In this document: in pieces, positions 51,601-64,000 of the stretch
Numbering within the stretch: position 1 is the stretch's first letter
How the letters are laid out: each line of letters starts with the position of its first letter
Assembly (NCBI GenBank): GCA_013400975.1
Contig: WBMZ01005333.1
Coordinates: 62,001 to 126,000 of the forward strand
DNA: 64,000 nucleotides
Source: Atrichornis clamosus
Taxonomy: Eukaryota > Chordata > Aves > Passeriformes > Menuridae
Direction: 5' to 3'
Notes under the pieces: generated by a model
The model's input: only the letters and a program-made list of their open reading frames with translations
What the model was told of the DNA's origin: nothing
Database searches by the model: none
Translations under genes and position numbers: made by a program

Positions 51601-53298
51601 TTATTGATTATATAGAATAGACATTATTGCTATGTAATGATCTAGGATGACATGAGATGTACAAGGAAATAGCATATTGGAATAGGATTGAGGAATTTGT
51701 ACAAATTAAGATTTTGTTACCTTGGCAATGCAGATGTTGCGTACAGTAATAGAGTGCTTCTATGACAATTCTTAAAATACAGAATGGTTCCGTGGATGTA
51801 TGTTTTGTAGCTTTGCATTCTGGGCCAGTTGCTGATGCTCTCTTAGTATGCTCAAGAATCCCTGAATGAGTAGCTCTCAGAAATACTTGTCAGACTTGTG
51901 ACTATAAATTGTAACTTGAAATGTATTTAAAAAAAAAAAAGTATCAAATCAGGAATCAGGTCCAGCCTGATAGCAGTATTAAGAAAAAACTCTGAAACTG
52001 TCATATCTTTAGTTTAATAAAGCATCTACTTTTCCTACAGGTGATAAATTTTGCTCATGTTTGAAAGCTTCAGCAAAAATCTTACATGCAATTTTACATT
52101 TAGCTCTGGTGGGATGAATACTTTCTCCATTACTTGCCTTAAGCAAATGTCAGGAAAAAATAAACCTTCTTGAACCCGGTATAGAAGTGAACAGTTATTT
52201 GGTGAAGATCAGCCCCTACTTTGATGTAACTGGTGGGTGGTGGAAAGAGAAGCAAACATTTGAGTTAATGGAAAAACCACTGTATGTGCTTTAAGCATGT
52301 AATTTTGGCAATAGACCTTTTTCCCATCATTAGTACCATTTCATTTTGTCTTAGTTTCTGACTGTGTTGTGATAACTGTTAGAAAGAACAGTAATTATGA
52401 TCAGTGGTTAGCAGTGTTAAGGGAGTTCACATAAATGGCTTTAGTTCTTTTTAGAATTTTGACCTTATTTGCAGGGGAGAATTTACTATCACTGGTAGAA
52501 TTTAAATTGGTTTAGTTCAACTTGATTAAATGGCAGGATGGATGCTGTTACTCAGAATACACAATCTTAATTTGGTTTCCCTTTGTTTATTTGAATTAAA
52601 CCAATTCAGGCTACATATTCTGAATGAACACTCCTTTACAGGGCTGTAATCCACTCTCATTTGGTATAAATTTAGATCCTCAATTTATCCAGATTAATTT
52701 TTCGCCAGAGGGGTCTGTTTTGTTTGGAATTGGTTTAACTGTCAGAATGTACAATTGAAGCAAAAAGTCATAAATATAGTATGAAAAAGATATATGAAAG
52801 AACATGAAAAAACTCACAGTTACTGTCTTGTAAAACAAATGTTTGTCTTAAGAGCCAGGTTGTTGAAGCAGCAGTGTTTATTAAAAAAGCATAATTTAGT
52901 CTCAGTAGTAAGCTTGGCATTTAGCCACATGGAAGGCCATACTGCTGATTTAAATCAGAATGGTTTTACCAATTTTGCATATCATTTGTGTTGATTCAGG
53001 GAGAAAAGCATTGTTCGCTTGCAGTTTATGCTATTTTGAAAGCAATAGCAATAACTTAAAGCAAATGCACTTTTTGAAGAGTATTGTCTTTAGATTAGAG
53101 AGTTTATACAAAGAGTTACATTTGTACAATGATACCAGTGTAACAAATAAGCACAATTCTAGAAAAGCTCAAAGAACTGAAATAAACTTTTAATTGGTTG
53201 TAGTAGTTGCTGATGGGAGCCATTATGGATATATCAATATTGAAAATACAATTTTTTATAATGCCCTCTAAAATTCAATGAAAGAGTGATTGCTAAAG
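45621..53298. other. TTBK2 intron 1, distal part
   Basis: AT-rich non-coding DNA. A possible MIR-like SINE lies at about 46585-46700. No exon, RNA gene or recent transposon seen. Confidence 0.55.
46585..46700 (+). repeat. Possible MIR-like SINE remnant
   Basis: The order gttactgtcctcatttcaca ... gcacagccagtgccctctct ... cacaatactgc parallels the MIR 3' half (cattttacagatga...gccagtgctctt...ctatgctgc). Very diverged; weak call. Confidence 0.25.
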
Positions 53299-53303
53299 CC
53301 AGC

Positions 53304-53887
53304 TGTAGTGGTTTGGCCTTGGCTGGGTGCCAGGTGCCCACTACACCGCTGTATCACTCCCCCTCCCAGTGGGGCAGGGGAGGGAATAAGATGGAAAACA
53401 ACTCGTAGGTTGAGATAAAAGCAGTTTACTGAAGCAAAAGATAAAAATGACAAGCGAGAGTTTGCGCACTCATAAGCAAAAGGAAAAGTTAATCTCTACT
53501 TGCCATCAGTGAGCGGTGTTCGGACACTTCCCAGGACGCAGGGCCTCAGCACGTGGAGTGGTTGCTCCGGAAGGCAAACACTGCAGAATAACAAATGCCC
53601 CCCCCTTCCTCCTTTCTCCCTGAGCTTTTATATCTGACTTGACATCATATGATATGGAATATCCCTTTGGTTGATTTGGGTCAGCTGGCCTGGCTGTGTC
53701 CCCTCCCAGGATCTTGCCCACTGCCAGCCCCTCTTGATGGGGGCAGGAATGTTAGAGGAGTATTGCTGCTCAGCAGCAGCCAAAACACTGGCGTGTTATC
53801 AATACCCTTCCAGCTACCAGTGCGAAGCACAGCACTGTGAGGGCTGCTAAGGGAAGGGTGAACTCTATCTCGGTCAGACCCAATGCA
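53304..53887 (-). mobile_element. Solo LTR (584 bp), ERVL-like, with 5-bp target-site duplication CCAGC
   Basis: On the - strand it begins TGCATTGGGTCTGACC and ends ACCAAACCACTACA, flanked by CCAGC at 53299-53303 and 53888-53892. It has a TATA box (GATATAAAAG, complement of 53625-53634), then CAGTAAAC and TTTTATCTCAACC further down, the usual LTR order. A 5-bp duplication fits ERVL-type elements. It shares the ggaatatccctttgg...gggtcagctg core with the LTR at 28215-28801. No internal genes flank it. Confidence 0.88.
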
Positions 53888-53892
53888 CCAGC

Positions 53893-54487
53893 AAATTAAA
53901 AAAATAAACTGCCAAAATTACCACAGACAGGTTTTTTGCTTCAACTGTTCATAGCCTGACATAATTGTACTTTAGATATATTTAATCATAAATAATCCTA
54001 GCTATGTGAAACACATTGTAAAATGTGAAGTACTCTGTATGCGGTGCAATTGCAATTTAAGTATCTAGTTTTAATGTTGTAATTTTTGGTTATTATTATT
54101 TTAAGTTTGTTATATATTACTATTAGTTAATTAAAATTATTTAGTAAATTTTTAATTAGATTTTAAAAGTTATTATTAAAATTAAGTTTAAATGTAATTA
54201 TGCCTTGCAGCAATTTGAAACTGCTTGTAGAATATAACACTGAAAATGTTTATGTTCATTAATTCTATATTGAGATTGGTATTGGAGGTTTGAAAGAGAG
54301 CAGGTTAAAAAATTAAGGAAGGATATCTTTGAATTTCTTTCTGTACTGGAAATTTGACTAAAATTTCAACCTTAGTCATTATGGGATACAAATACTAGTT
54401 AAAAGTGCTGGCTGAGAAACACAACTTTTGCTGTGTTTTGTGTTATTCTGTTGATCATTGAGATCCTTTATTCTGCTGTTTCTGCAG
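53893..54487. other. TTBK2 intron 1, last part, with an AT-rich block
   Basis: About 54060-54200 is very rich in TTA/TAA words with no G+C to speak of, a simple AT-rich stretch. The tail is the polypyrimidine tract and acceptor of exon 2. Confidence 0.6.

Positions 54488-64000
<9,513 letters not shown>

Overview
This is vertebrate nuclear DNA, almost certainly from a bird. Evidence: intron-split genes whose proteins read as amniote orthologues, many fossil CR1 LINEs with the avian tail, solo LTRs of a type common in neoavian and passerine genomes, and one GC-rich CpG island in an otherwise AT-rich window. There is no bacterial, plasmid or phage content, so most open reading frames are chance.

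Layout, left to right. (1) 59-4568, + strand: the last six coding exons of UBR1, the N-recognin E3 ubiquitin ligase, ending at a TGA, with a probable 3'UTR after it. (2) 11957-18432, - strand: a complete three-exon gene for a 364-residue photoreceptor tetraspanin of the peripherin-2/ROM1 family (peripherin-2-like, PRPH2L; chicken crds2 type), tail-to-tail with UBR1. (3) 18433 to about 30950: intergenic, with a (AG)17 microsatellite close to the PRPH2L start, a cluster of AP-1/MAF-like sites, an inverted repeat and an old LTR. (4) About 30950-32650: the CpG island and probable promoter of TTBK2, with a candidate non-coding exon 1 ending at 31983. (5) 31984-54487: a very long first intron holding CR1 fossils, two solo LTRs with intact target-site duplications, and an isolated GC-rich patch. 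(6) 54488-54647 and 59350-59497: TTBK2 exons 2 and 3, encoding the N-terminus and the glycine-rich loop and catalytic lysine of the kinase. The window ends in intron 3.

The order UBR1 then TTBK2 on one strand matches human chromosome 15q15. The tetraspanin gene between them has no counterpart there in mammals. The genes are not an operon. UBR1 works in the N-degron pathway, PRPH2L should build photoreceptor disc rims, and TTBK2 starts ciliogenesis. PRPH2L and TTBK2 therefore both concern the cilium or outer segment, but shared regulation is only a guess.

I found no undescribed enzymatic system. The best leads are the PRPH2L locus and its divergent tail, the isolated GC-rich patch at 40873-41030, the triple TGA(G/C)TCA cluster at 25626-25657, the 17-codon uORF in TTBK2 exon 2, and the well-bounded LTRs.
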